Below are positions 1 to 7,462 of a stretch of DNA of 44,433 nt, piece after piece. Made by a program: the position numbers and the translations under genes. The notes beneath the pieces were generated by a model. That model had not been told where the DNA came from and did not search any database. It worked only from the letters and a program-made list of their open reading frames with translations. The DNA is from Candidatus Saccharibacteria bacterium UBA669 (lineage in GTDB: Bacteria; Patescibacteriota; Saccharimonadia; Saccharimonadales; Saccharimonadaceae), in NCBI GenBank assembly GCA_002299795.1, contig DBNP01000050.1:7752-52184 (forward strand). The letters run 5' to 3'. How positions within the stretch are numbered: position 1 is the stretch's first letter; each line of letters begins with the position of its first letter.

Positions 1-25
1 TGAGGTGAGGGAATTTGTTAGCTAC

Positions 26-1558
26 ATGCGAACGGCCAATGAAAAGGCTACTCCTACGCCAGCTCCGGTTGTCGACCCTCTCGATGCCCTAGCTGCGGGT
101 GTACTTATTCCGTCTGATGATCCGCTGGATGCTCTGGCTGCCGGTACCTTTGTCCCCAGCACTGCGGCGCCTGTCGACCCACTTGACGCACTTACAGCTG
201 GGACCTATGTACCAGCGGCGACCAGTGACATACTTGCAGCGCTTGCAACGGGCACCTATGTTCCTGCAGCCGAAGCGGGTACGGCAGCTACCCCTGAGGT
301 ATTAGCATTGACACAAGAATTAGCCGGCTATCGTGATACGTATGCACGACTTACGGCCAAGGATCGTACTTCATATTTTGGACGATTCCTGAGCGACGAC
401 TCTCGTCGAAGCAGGTTTCTGCGCCGCATGCCGTTTGTTGGCCGAGTGCTTGATACTTGGAATGAACGCCAAGCTGAAGCGATTGACGATGCGCGACTAG
501 AGTACGAGGTACGACTAGATAATCTAAATCAACTACTTGCTGCTCCAGGCCCGGATATAGAGCGCGGTGCAAGACAGCGACGTGCCCTGCTCAACGAAAG
601 CTTTCAGCTTGAGAGCCGTATTAGCCAGTTCGTCAAAGAGCGTGGTGGTGAGCGTGCTGGTGCATTCACGACTTGGTGGATGCGTCAGGAAGGCGATACC
701 AGTAAATGGAAATGGCGTTCGCGCCTGAAAAAGGTGGGTGCGATCGCTGCGATCAGCGGTACGGCTGCCTTTGGGGTGAGCATTCTTGCTCCTGGCATCA
801 TCTTTGGCATTGCCACCGGTTCGATAGTTGGTGGTGCTAGTGGTGGCCTGCTGGGTCGTAGTATAACGCGTCATCGCGGTAATGCGAATTTGGCAGTTGG
901 TCGCGGTGGAGAGATGAGCTATGCTGACCTTGAAGCCGCCTATAGCACCAATCGCCAGTTTGATGCACTCCGCTCCAATGCCGCGCCAGACGCCACAACG
1001 CTGACAAGCCAAGTGGAAGAGAAGTCTAACGAAGAAATGGTCCGCAACCGACGTCGTATCCGTTCGACAGTTGCTGTTGGTAAGCTTGCTGGTGGTTTGT
1101 CTGGATTTGGTGCGAGCCAATTACGGGCATATGTTGCGCCACAATCTGAAGTTGCCAGCTCGGTTACTGATGGCAATGGAGAAAGTGGTGGTGGACAAGT
1201 TGATGGAGGCGCAAATCCTGGCGCTGACGGCGAAGCGGCTGGTCCAATCGACAAGCAGCCCGTCGCACCCCGCACACCTGAACTAGCGGGCCACACGTTC
1301 AACGCCGAACCAGGCAGTGGCTTTACACGAGAATGGAGCCAATGGGCAAACGCCAATGGTCACCGCATTGATGCTCACACAGCTGAACAACTTCATGATG
1401 CAGTGCGAGCACGATTTGGCGATAATGGCATCATTACAAAGCTTGGTACCTATGTACAAAACGGTGACCTGCGCATTGCCCGTAGCGGTGCGACGAGCTG
1501 GGCTAATGGTGTGCCAGAGTTTGCACAGCAGTGGCTCGCTACGCGTGGTAAATGGTAA
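26..1558 (+). CDS. large repeat-bearing protein, unknown function, possibly membrane-associated
   Basis: I do not recognise this family. The N-terminal ~70 residues hold four imperfect repeats of about 15-20 residues built on DPLDALAAG followed by a short VP/IP motif. A charged, Arg-rich helical region follows. Near residues 240-285 lies a Gly/Ala-rich hydrophobic stretch (about nt 735-860) that could form a membrane hairpin, and a second weaker one lies near 355. A Gly/Asp-rich linker then leads to a compact C-terminal segment of ~85 residues rich in Trp and Ala. No signal peptide is visible. ATG 26 is used; an in-frame GTG at 5 is possible, and the true start may be earlier because the window begins here. 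Two DUF5663-like genes follow immediately on the same strand. Coding status is confident; function is unknown. Confidence 0.8.
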   Translation: MRTANEKATPTPAPVVDPLDALAAGVLIPSDDPLDALAAGTFVPSTAAPVDPLDALTAGTYVPAATSDILAALATGTYVPAAEAGTAATPEVLALTQELAGYRDTYARLTAKDRTSYFGRFLSDDSRRSRFLRRMPFVGRVLDTWNERQAEAIDDARLEYEVRLDNLNQLLAAPGPDIERGARQRRALLNESFQLESRISQFVKERGGERAGAFTTWWMRQEGDTSKWKWRSRLKKVGAIAAISGTAAFGVSILAPGIIFGIATGSIVGGASGGLLGRSITRHRGNANLAVGRGGEMSYADLEAAYSTNRQFDALRSNAAPDATTLTSQVEEKSNEEMVRNRRRIRSTVAVGKLAGGLSGFGASQLRAYVAPQSEVASSVTDGNGESGGGQVDGGANPGADGEAAGPIDKQPVAPRTPELAGHTFNAEPGSGFTREWSQWANANGHRIDAHTAEQLHDAVRARFGDNGIITKLGTYVQNGDLRIARSGATSWANGVPEFAQQWLATRGKW

Positions 1559-1573
1559 ACTATGGGCATATAT

Positions 1574-1873
1574 ATGATAAGCAATGAAGAAATTATCAAA
1601 AAATTAAAGCTCGGTACTCATGACCCCGATATATTGGCGGTCAGTGTCGCGCAGGCGAGGGAGCTAATCGAACTGCGCCTATCTGGTATGCTAGAGCATA
1701 CCATGACCAGCGCGCAGCGAGAGGCATTCGCTCGTCTGCAGGATGGCTCGCAAGAAAATGTTGTGGCATGGATCGGGCGTGAGTTTGGTGATATTGACGA
1801 CCTGCGACAGACGGTCTTTGAAGATTTGGCAGATGAATTGTCAGCTGATGCATCACGTGACAGCTCTTACTAG
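1574..1873 (+). CDS. small acidic helical protein, DUF5663-like (paralogue 1)
   Basis: This 99-residue, Glu/Asp-rich, mostly helical protein begins 15 nt after the large unknown gene, so the two are probably co-transcribed. Its layout matches the next gene and the one at 42391: an N-terminal amphipathic helix, a central helix with an Arg-Leu pattern (ELIELRLSGML), a T/S-x-x-Q-x-E-x-F/L segment, then a W followed by an acidic tail. It is the most divergent of the three. ATG 1574 gives the shared N-terminal length; ATG 1562 in the same frame would add four residues. The DUF5663 assignment is from recall of Saccharibacteria annotations and needs a profile search. Confidence 0.72.
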   Translation: MISNEEIIKKLKLGTHDPDILAVSVAQARELIELRLSGMLEHTMTSAQREAFARLQDGSQENVVAWIGREFGDIDDLRQTVFEDLADELSADASRDSSY

Positions 1874-1910
1874 TGTGATATACTAAATTTAGCTAATAAG
1901 GGAGTATGTG

Positions 1911-2357
1911 ATGTTTCAGTTGGATGACAAGTTTTTGCAAGATGTAGGACTCGGAGCATTACCTGCAGATCAGAAGCAGATGTTTCTTGATCATTTTCGT
2001 GAGCAGCTTGAGCTACGAGTTGGCACGCGTCTGAGTGAAGGCTTGAGTGATGCGCAGCTTGAGGAGTTTGAGTCGTTTATTGATCGCAAAGACGACAGGG
2101 TTAATAGCTGGCTTGCAGCGAATGTCCCCCAACTTGAAGAAGATCCTATCTACCAGCAGCTCAAAGCGGGTGCACCTGCCGAGATCCCACAAAATGTCGT
2201 GCTGGCCGAGTATGCATCACTCAAGTGGCTTGGATTGAATCGTCCTGACTATCGACAGGTTGTGGCGCAGACAATGGAAGAGTTAAAAGCAGAAATTATT
2301 GCAAACCGTGATGCCATTTTGGGTGGCGTATCGGGCGATCAGCCACAAGCTGCCTAG
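1911..2357 (+). CDS. small acidic helical protein, DUF5663-like (paralogue 2)
   Basis: The protein has 148 residues and is acidic. Its N-terminal half aligns by eye with the product at 42391: an FL-x-D-x-G-L start, an F-x-x-x-L-x-x-RV helix, an L-S/T-x-x-Q-x-E-E segment, and a WL-x-x-NV motif. A ~40-residue insertion follows, and the last ~25 residues (EELKAEIIANRDAILG) again match that paralogue. ATG 1911 is preferred over GTG 1908 because the N-terminus then matches the paralogue; GGGAG at 1900-1904 is the ribosome binding site. A TATACT at about 1878 could give it its own promoter. Function is unknown; a small binding partner of the large upstream protein is an inference from linkage. Confidence 0.78.
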   Translation: MFQLDDKFLQDVGLGALPADQKQMFLDHFREQLELRVGTRLSEGLSDAQLEEFESFIDRKDDRVNSWLAANVPQLEEDPIYQQLKAGAPAEIPQNVVLAEYASLKWLGLNRPDYRQVVAQTMEELKAEIIANRDAILGGVSGDQPQAA

Positions 2358-2364
2358 TAGGGTA

Positions 2365-3249
2365 CTATAGCGGGTATCCGCGTAAAAATTCTACACTCGT
2401 CATACGCGTGCCACTAGGTGCAATCAATTCATCGACGGACAGGTAGGCACCATTTTTGCATTCAATATCGAGAGGCTGCTGCTTTGTCATAACTGCATGG
2501 GCTTTTGTGATGATAAGATCGTAGGGTCCGACACGAAGACGGGTTCGTGGGTATCCGAGATGTGCGCGGATCTTTGCTTCGGCTTCACCTGGTGTGATGG
2601 CGGTGGGGTCAAGTACCCCATCTTTTTTTGTGAGCAGTGGACAGTAGATCGCCTCCTGGTCATCCTGGGGCGCTGGGACTAATGTGCCATCGATAATCTG
2701 AGGTAGCTGCTGGCTGAGTACATTTGCGCCAAGCGTAAATAACGTATCGTATAGCTCCTGCTTTGTTTCGGTTTGATCGAGTGCGTAGGGGATTTGTGTG
2801 TACAGTGGGCCGGCATCCATGGCGCTGGCAAGTAACATAATGGAAACGCCGGTCTTGGCATCGCGGTTGGCGATTGCCGCTTCGACAGGTGAAGGACCAC
2901 GGTACAGTGGCAGCAGGGACGGGTGGATATTGATGATACCGGGCGTAAATAGCTCCAAGATACTAGATGGAATAATTTTGCCATAGGCAGCCAATACGCC
3001 AACTGGGTGATCAAGCATGCCGATACGGTCGGCAATCTCGCTCATTTTTTGTGGTTGCCAGACGGGGATATGATGCTCGAGTGCATACGTTTTGACCGGT
3101 GGCGGGAGAAGTGTGTGGCCGCGCCCTTTGGGAGCATCGGGCTTTGTGATAACTGCGGATATAACATAGCCATGCTCAACAAGGGTTTTGAGTACGATGA
3201 GGCTGTAGCTTTCAGTCCCAAAGAATACTATGTTCGACGTCTTTTTCAT
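2365..3249 (-). CDS. fmt: methionyl-tRNA formyltransferase
   Basis: Fmt transfers a formyl group from 10-formyl-THF to Met-tRNAfMet for initiation. The 294-residue product shows the formyltransferase fold: the early strand NIVFFGTES, the PDAPKGRG loop, AYGKIIP, and the signature NIHPSLLPLYRGPSPV with the catalytic Asn and His. A GVSIM...MDAGP segment follows, carrying the catalytic Asp, and then a C-terminal OB-like domain. The start is set at ATG 3249 (MKKTSNIVFF), where family homology begins; in-frame ATGs further upstream would add an unrelated Ser-rich tail read from inside def. It overlaps the end of def by 38 nt on the same strand, so translation is probably coupled. Length is slightly below the usual ~310 residues. 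Confidence 0.95.
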   Translation of the reverse strand: MKKTSNIVFFGTESYSLIVLKTLVEHGYVISAVITKPDAPKGRGHTLLPPPVKTYALEHHIPVWQPQKMSEIADRIGMLDHPVGVLAAYGKIIPSSILELFTPGIINIHPSLLPLYRGPSPVEAAIANRDAKTGVSIMLLASAMDAGPLYTQIPYALDQTETKQELYDTLFTLGANVLSQQLPQIIDGTLVPAPQDDQEAIYCPLLTKKDGVLDPTAITPGEAEAKIRAHLGYPRTRLRVGPYDLIITKAHAVMTKQQPLDIECKNGAYLSVDELIAPSGTRMTSVEFLRGYPL

Positions 3250-3784
3250 AGTTGAGTGGCTGGAGCTCGCCTTTCTCATCGAGTCGATAGAACGCGTCAT
3301 GCTGATCCCGGATGTGGTCAACAAAGACGATGCCATTGGTGTGATCTATTTCATGCTGGATGACGCGCGCAAGAAAACCCTCGGCTTTAAAGCGTACCTC
3401 TCGACCATCAAGATCAAGCGCTTTGACGCGAATTTTACTATAGCGCTCAACTTTGCCATAATAGCCGTTCACACTCAGACAGCCTTCGTAATCAGCGATC
3501 TTCTGGCCCTCAAACTTTACAATTTCAGGGTTGATGAGTGTTACGAATTCACGATTGTCTTTGTGATCAAAATCGCTTCTGACAATAACAACACGACTAA
3601 GGTTGTCGATTTGCGCTGCCGCGAGCGCAGCGCTTATTTCGTGTGGTCGTGAGTCTTCCCAGTCAAGGCTTGCGCTAATCATATCCTGTGAGAGTGTGCG
3701 CGTGTCATCTGCTATGACATGAATACGCTGCGATTTTGCACGCAGATGTGGATTGGGGAGGGTAATGATGGCTTCTTTCTTCAC
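3212..3784 (-). CDS. def: peptide deformylase
   Basis: This metalloenzyme removes the N-formyl group from nascent peptides. Motif 2 (EGCLSV, Cys102) and motif 3 (QHEIDHTNG, His144, Glu145, His148) are intact and supply the metal ligands and the catalytic Glu. Motif 1 is unusual: the family GxGxAAxQ reads SAALAAAQ (51-58), losing both glycines but keeping Gln58. GTG 3784 is chosen because it gives the family-like start MKKEAIITLPNPHLR and lies 7 nt after a TATACT hexamer on the minus strand (3797-3792), which suggests a leaderless transcript. A TTG at 3814 would place the -10 inside the coding sequence. It sits between a pilin-like gene and fmt. Confidence 0.93.
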   Translation of the reverse strand: MKKEAIITLPNPHLRAKSQRIHVIADDTRTLSQDMISASLDWEDSRPHEISAALAAAQIDNLSRVVIVRSDFDHKDNREFVTLINPEIVKFEGQKIADYEGCLSVNGYYGKVERYSKIRVKALDLDGREVRFKAEGFLARVIQHEIDHTNGIVFVDHIRDQHDAFYRLDEKGELQPLNYEKDVEHSILWD

Positions 3785-3791
3785 TTTTGCT

Positions 3792-3797
3792 AGTATA
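3792..3797 (-). promoter_or_regulatory. -10 element of def, leaderless arrangement
   Basis: TATACT on the minus strand ends 7 nt before the GTG start of def. No Shine-Dalgarno fits in that gap, so transcription probably starts at or next to the start codon. Confidence 0.6.
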
Positions 3798-3834
3798 CCG
3801 GATAGACGCGACAAATTACAGATGTGAATAGGTG

Positions 3835-4404
3835 TTATTTTTCAAATCTACCTGTCACCCATGAAAGCTCGGTCTGCCAGTCGCGACTACTGCATGAGAA
3901 GCCGGGGCTGCCAGATATTTTAGCTGAACCTGCGGTGTCGGTGCGGAGGACACCTACGACATAGTAATTACCTCTCGCGATGTCGCAGCCGTTGGTGCCA
4001 GCTGCGTAGTAGTTGTAGACATAGGTGAACTTGCCGTTGGTGCGGTCGATGTTGATATCGTTGCCGTTGGCGTTGTTGATCGGATCAACAGGCATGCTCG
4101 TCTGGGATGCAATCGATTCAAGTGGCGCAAGAAATTCACCGGATGTCTCGCGTGCGGATGACTCCCAGCTACTCTGCAGGCCAAGTCCAGATGCTATGAC
4201 GGCCGGATATGACTGGTTGAATGATTTGTAGGCATCGAGTGATTTGACGATCACACTCATGTCGGCGAGCCGACGGTCATCACGCGCACGGGACTGTATG
4301 CCACGAAATGACACAAGTACGATACCGGCAATAATCGCAATCACTACGATGACAACGACGAGCTCAATAAGAGTGAAGCCGCGTGTTTTCTTGACTGATG
4401 ACAT
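3835..4404 (-). CDS. type IV pilin-like protein (prepilin with class III signal peptide)
   Basis: The 189-residue protein has a textbook prepilin N-terminus: a short basic leader, then G/FTLIELVVV with cleavage expected after Gly and Glu at mature position 5, followed by a ~20-residue hydrophobic helix (about 9-30). The C-terminal domain has paired cysteines (CDIARG and FSCSS) that could form a disulfide and resembles the PulG/pseudopilin globular domain. It is probably a minor pilin or pseudopilin assembled by a type IV pilus or uptake machine encoded elsewhere. It lies 29 nt downstream of priA and 50 nt upstream of def, inside an otherwise conserved priA-def-fmt order, with its own -10 element. 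Confidence 0.9.
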   Translation of the reverse strand: MSSVKKTRGFTLIELVVVIVVIAIIAGIVLVSFRGIQSRARDDRRLADMSVIVKSLDAYKSFNQSYPAVIASGLGLQSSWESSARETSGEFLAPLESIASQTSMPVDPINNANGNDINIDRTNGKFTYVYNYYAAGTNGCDIARGNYYVVGVLRTDTAGSAKISGSPGFSCSSRDWQTELSWVTGRFEK

Positions 4405-4410
4405 GTGTCA

Positions 4411-4416
4411 AGTATG
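4411..4416 (-). promoter_or_regulatory. -10 element of the pilin gene, leaderless arrangement
   Basis: CATACT on the minus strand ends 6 nt before ATG 4404. It sits in the 29-nt gap after priA, which has no Shine-Dalgarno. Confidence 0.5.
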
Positions 4417-4433
4417 TCCGATAACGCTTATGA

Positions 4434-6365
4434 TTACAAGAGCGAGTAGGGGTCAATATCGACTTGCCAGTGAGTGGGGGGCACGTGTGCTAACACCTCG
4501 ACGAGCGTACGGCGAGATGAAGATTTGAGAATAAGCTGCCAGCGATAGGTTTGATGCTGATATTCATAAAATGCAGGTGTGGGCCCTAGGATAGTGAGGG
4601 AGGGGTAGCGCCGCCGTAGGGTTGCAGCCAGTGTACGAGCATTTGCAATGGCGGTAGCTTCGGTTTTGTAGACGCAGGTTAGTTTGAGCAGGAACGTAAA
4701 GGGAGGAAACAGGCTTCGACGGCGATCTTCGAGCGTGTGATGGTAGAATCCCATGAAGTTCTGCGTGATACCTAGTGTGATGGCGGGTGCTTGAGGCTGG
4801 TAGGTTTGCACGACAACAGATGTTTGGTGTGCTGAGCGCCCAACGCGACCAATGACCTGTGAGAGTAGCTGGAACGTACGCTCACTTGCGGTGTAGTCTG
4901 GAAGCGCCAGACCGGCATCAGCCTGGATAACCCCCACGGTGCGCAGGTGTGGGAGGTCAAGTCCCTTGGCAATAACTTGTGTGCCAATAATGATATCGAT
5001 CTCACCATCGTAGATTGCCTGGTAGTTGTTTTCGAGTGTTAGGTCCTTGGTTGTGTCGCCATCAAAGCGAGCAATGGTTGCATGTGGGTATAGTTTGCGG
5101 AGCTCGGCTTCGATGAGCTTGGTGCCAATGCCTTTATGGATGATGCCGGTATGGCCACACTCGGGGCAGCTAGTTGGTACGCGCATACTGTTGGCGCAGA
5201 TGTGACATAAAAGTTTATGGGCGTCGGCATGTAGTGTGAATGGCACCATGCAACGTTCGCATAGCGCCGACCATCCGCAGTTTTCGCAGAGTGTTGTGCT
5301 GGCGCTGCCTCGTCTGTTGTGAAAAATGAGTACCTGTTTGCCATCGGCTAATGTTGTGCTGATGTGTGACTGAAGGATATCTGACAAAAATTTGTGACGC
5401 CCGTGTTGTCGCTTTGTCATATCGACAGTGGTAATCGTTGGCTCAATAGTTTGCGAGCGAGCCCTTGCTGGTAGTGACACGATAGGTCTCTTGGAAGATG
5501 TGGCCAGATAGTATTCGCTCACGAGCGGCGTAGCAGTGCCCTGAACAACTCGACAAGTGTGATGGAGCGCCAGGATACTCGCAACACGGAGAGCGGAATA
5601 TTTGGGTGACTGGTCTTGCCGATAGGTTGGTTCATGCGCTTCATCGATGATGACGATACCTAGCTTTTCTACAGGTGCGAAGAGTGCGGAGCGTGGTCCA
5701 ATAACAACGAGTGGCTTGGTTGAGCGCAAGATATCTTCCCAGAGCAGGTGGCGGGCTGCCTCGGTTTGGTTGGAGTGGGTAACGTGCACAGTATCGAAGT
5801 GGTTGCAAAACTCTGCCACCAGCTGTGAGGTAAGTGCTATTTCTGGAACGAGTACAATTGCTGATTTACCCTGTGCGATACAGTCTCGCACAAGTTCAAT
5901 ATAAACAGCCGTCTTGCCGCTGCCGGTTATGCCGTGGAGTATGGCTGTGCCGGGTGACATTGAGAGGAGCGTTTTGACTGCCGAGGCCTGATCTTTATTG
6001 AGTAAAAAATTTGTTCGATCTCGTGATGGAATAATCTTCGATACAGGGGTGCGTCGGCGCTTGGTCGTGAGACCACGAGGCAGGATGGTCTGGAGTACCG
6101 TTGCAATGTGCGTGGCATAGTACTCGGCTATCCACTGGGCTGTTGCGAGCAGCTCGCTGGGGAGTGGTGGAAGGTCTAGGGCATGCAGCGGCTTTGTGGT
6201 ATAGGCTGGACGACTCGTTTCATGCAGTACAATTCCAACCAATTCACGCTTGCCCATGGAAACCGTAACGAGGCTACCAAGCTGGACCGCTGTAGTCGAG
6301 TGATAGGTATAGGTCGTTTGAGTTGCTCGAACGACTTTTGTGGGTGCAACCTCATAGTAGTACAT
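4434..6365 (-). CDS. priA: primosomal protein N' (replication restart helicase PriA)
   Basis: PriA is a superfamily 2 3'-5' DNA helicase that reloads the replisome at stalled forks. The 643-residue protein has an N-terminal 3'BD-like domain, Walker A GITGSGKT near 145-152, the DEAH box followed by EPTYRQ, a zinc-binding insertion with CxxC pairs (CENC, CERC, CHIC, CPEC), and helicase motifs GTQVIAKGLDLP and SQVIGRVGRS. ATG 6365 (MYYYEVAP) is chosen because it lies 9 nt after a perfect TATAAT; the longer reading frame would run through that promoter. It is shorter than the ~730-residue E. coli enzyme but has every core motif. It is transcribed divergently from the PRTase-like gene. Confidence 0.95.
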   Translation of the reverse strand: MYYYEVAPTKVVRATQTTYTYHSTTAVQLGSLVTVSMGKRELVGIVLHETSRPAYTTKPLHALDLPPLPSELLATAQWIAEYYATHIATVLQTILPRGLTTKRRRTPVSKIIPSRDRTNFLLNKDQASAVKTLLSMSPGTAILHGITGSGKTAVYIELVRDCIAQGKSAIVLVPEIALTSQLVAEFCNHFDTVHVTHSNQTEAARHLLWEDILRSTKPLVVIGPRSALFAPVEKLGIVIIDEAHEPTYRQDQSPKYSALRVASILALHHTCRVVQGTATPLVSEYYLATSSKRPIVSLPARARSQTIEPTITTVDMTKRQHGRHKFLSDILQSHISTTLADGKQVLIFHNRRGSASTTLCENCGWSALCERCMVPFTLHADAHKLLCHICANSMRVPTSCPECGHTGIIHKGIGTKLIEAELRKLYPHATIARFDGDTTKDLTLENNYQAIYDGEIDIIIGTQVIAKGLDLPHLRTVGVIQADAGLALPDYTASERTFQLLSQVIGRVGRSAHQTSVVVQTYQPQAPAITLGITQNFMGFYHHTLEDRRRSLFPPFTFLLKLTCVYKTEATAIANARTLAATLRRRYPSLTILGPTPAFYEYQHQTYRWQLILKSSSRRTLVEVLAHVPPTHWQVDIDPYSLL

Positions 6366-6374
6366 GCCGTATTC

Positions 6375-6411
6375 ATTATACCTGTATTTTGGGTGCAAAA
6401 ATTGATACTAT
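6375..6411. promoter_or_regulatory. divergent leaderless promoters, priA (-) and PRTase-like gene (+)
   Basis: TATAAT on the minus strand (6380-6375) ends 9 nt before priA ATG 6365. On the plus strand GATACT (6404-6409) or TACTAT (6406-6411) ends 6-8 nt before ATG 6418. The two starts are only 52 nt apart, so the two promoters must overlap upstream. Confidence 0.6.
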
Positions 6412-6417
6412 AAGCAT

Positions 6418-7074
6418 ATGTATTTTGAGAGTAGGGCGCAGGCAGGGCAACTGCTCGCTGTCCAATTATTAGAAAGATATCGCTACGAGAACTGTGCGGT
6501 AGTGGCACTTAGTGATGGTGGCGTGTTGGTGGGTGAGCAGATCGCTGCGCAGCTGCACTGTATACTTACGATGCTTGTTACTGAGGGTATAGACGTACCG
6601 GGTGAAAGTACTAGCTTTGGTGCGGTGTCGCAGGCTGGTAATTTTACCTACAATAGTGATTTTACGAGTGGTGAGATAGAAGAATATACAAGTGAATTTC
6701 ATGGCTACCTGGAAGACCAGAAACGACAGGCTTTTAGTCGGATTAATCGTCTGATTGGTGATGGAGGAATGATCAGTAGCGACATGCTGCGAGAACGAGT
6801 TGTCATACTGGTCGAAGATGGATTTAGTAACAGCGCGGTACTGAGCGTGGCACTGGATTTCCTCAAGCCTATCCGTATCCGGAAGCTAGTGGTTGTTGCA
6901 CCGGTCGCGACGATTCCGGCTGTTGATCACGTTCATACGATTGCTGACGAAATTCATATCCTTGATGTGAAAGAAAACTACATGGGAACGAACCATTATT
7001 ATGACGACAACACGGTGCCATCTCACGAGGAGACGGTGGCAAAAATCAATCAGATTGTTCTAAATTGGCGCTAA
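6418..7074 (+). CDS. phosphoribosyltransferase-like protein with degenerate PRPP loop
   Basis: The 218-residue protein resembles type I PRTases of the predicted phosphoribosyltransferase group: an N-terminal ESRAQAGQLLA helix, a VVALSDGGVLVG strand and loop, and RVVILVEDGFSNSAVLSVALDFL at the position of the PRPP-binding strand and loop. The family loop normally reads (V/I)DDG-x-(A/T)TG(A/S)T; here it is EDGFSNSA, so the Thr-Gly contacts for the 5'-phosphate are missing. Catalytic transfer is therefore uncertain and a regulatory or ligand-binding role is possible. A 50-residue insertion precedes the loop. It has its own leaderless promoter and is followed by a winged-helix gene and recJ. Confidence 0.7.
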   Translation: MYFESRAQAGQLLAVQLLERYRYENCAVVALSDGGVLVGEQIAAQLHCILTMLVTEGIDVPGESTSFGAVSQAGNFTYNSDFTSGEIEEYTSEFHGYLEDQKRQAFSRINRLIGDGGMISSDMLRERVVILVEDGFSNSAVLSVALDFLKPIRIRKLVVVAPVATIPAVDHVHTIADEIHILDVKENYMGTNHYYDDNTVPSHEETVAKINQIVLNWR

Positions 7075-7150
7075 ACGGTCTTGCAAATGCGCGCTGGGAA
7101 ATGTAGAATAAAAAGCAACAGTATTCAGGGAAGTGGACAGGAAGGGTTCG

Positions 7151-7462
7151 ATGTTAGACGTTTTTATCACATCTAGAGTGCGACGGAAAATCGTGGTGGT
7201 ATACGCCAAATATCCAGACTTCCACACACATGTGCGTGGTCTTGCTAAGTTGATTAAAGAAGACCCAGGTAACATTCAGCGGGAACTGAAACGACTCGAG
7301 AAGGTAGGCTTTTTGCTTGGAGAAAAGCAGGGAAACACCAAGATCTATTCGACCAACAAGCAATTCCCTATATTTAAAGAATTGCAAAGCATCGTCATTA
7401 AGTCGCAGCAGCAGTCTAGCGCGGGACGACCGAAACGCACAACTACCGACATCCAGTCATGA
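7151..7462 (+). CDS. winged-helix DNA-binding protein (ArsR-like)
   Basis: This 103-residue protein begins with SRVRRKIVVVYAKYPDFHTHVRGLAKLIKEDPGNIQRELKRLEKVGFLLG-type helices, the layout of a winged helix-turn-helix: a helix, the HTH (residues ~20-45) and a wing (EKQGNTKIYSTN). The C-terminal tail is basic and Gln/Ser-rich. No metal-binding cysteines are present. ATG 7151 is chosen over GTG 7133 because AGGAAGGG at 7139-7146 is well placed for it. Its stop overlaps the recJ start by 4 nt (ATGA at 7459), so the two are translationally coupled. It may regulate its own operon or DNA repair; the target is not visible. Confidence 0.82.
   Translation: MLDVFITSRVRRKIVVVYAKYPDFHTHVRGLAKLIKEDPGNIQRELKRLEKVGFLLGEKQGNTKIYSTNKQFPIFKELQSIVIKSQQQSSAGRPKRTTTDIQS

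Noticed and set aside
533..1120. 195-codon open frame on minus inside the large unknown gene
   Set aside because: Thr/Ser-rich noise opposite a well-supported plus-strand gene; no promoter or ribosome binding site.
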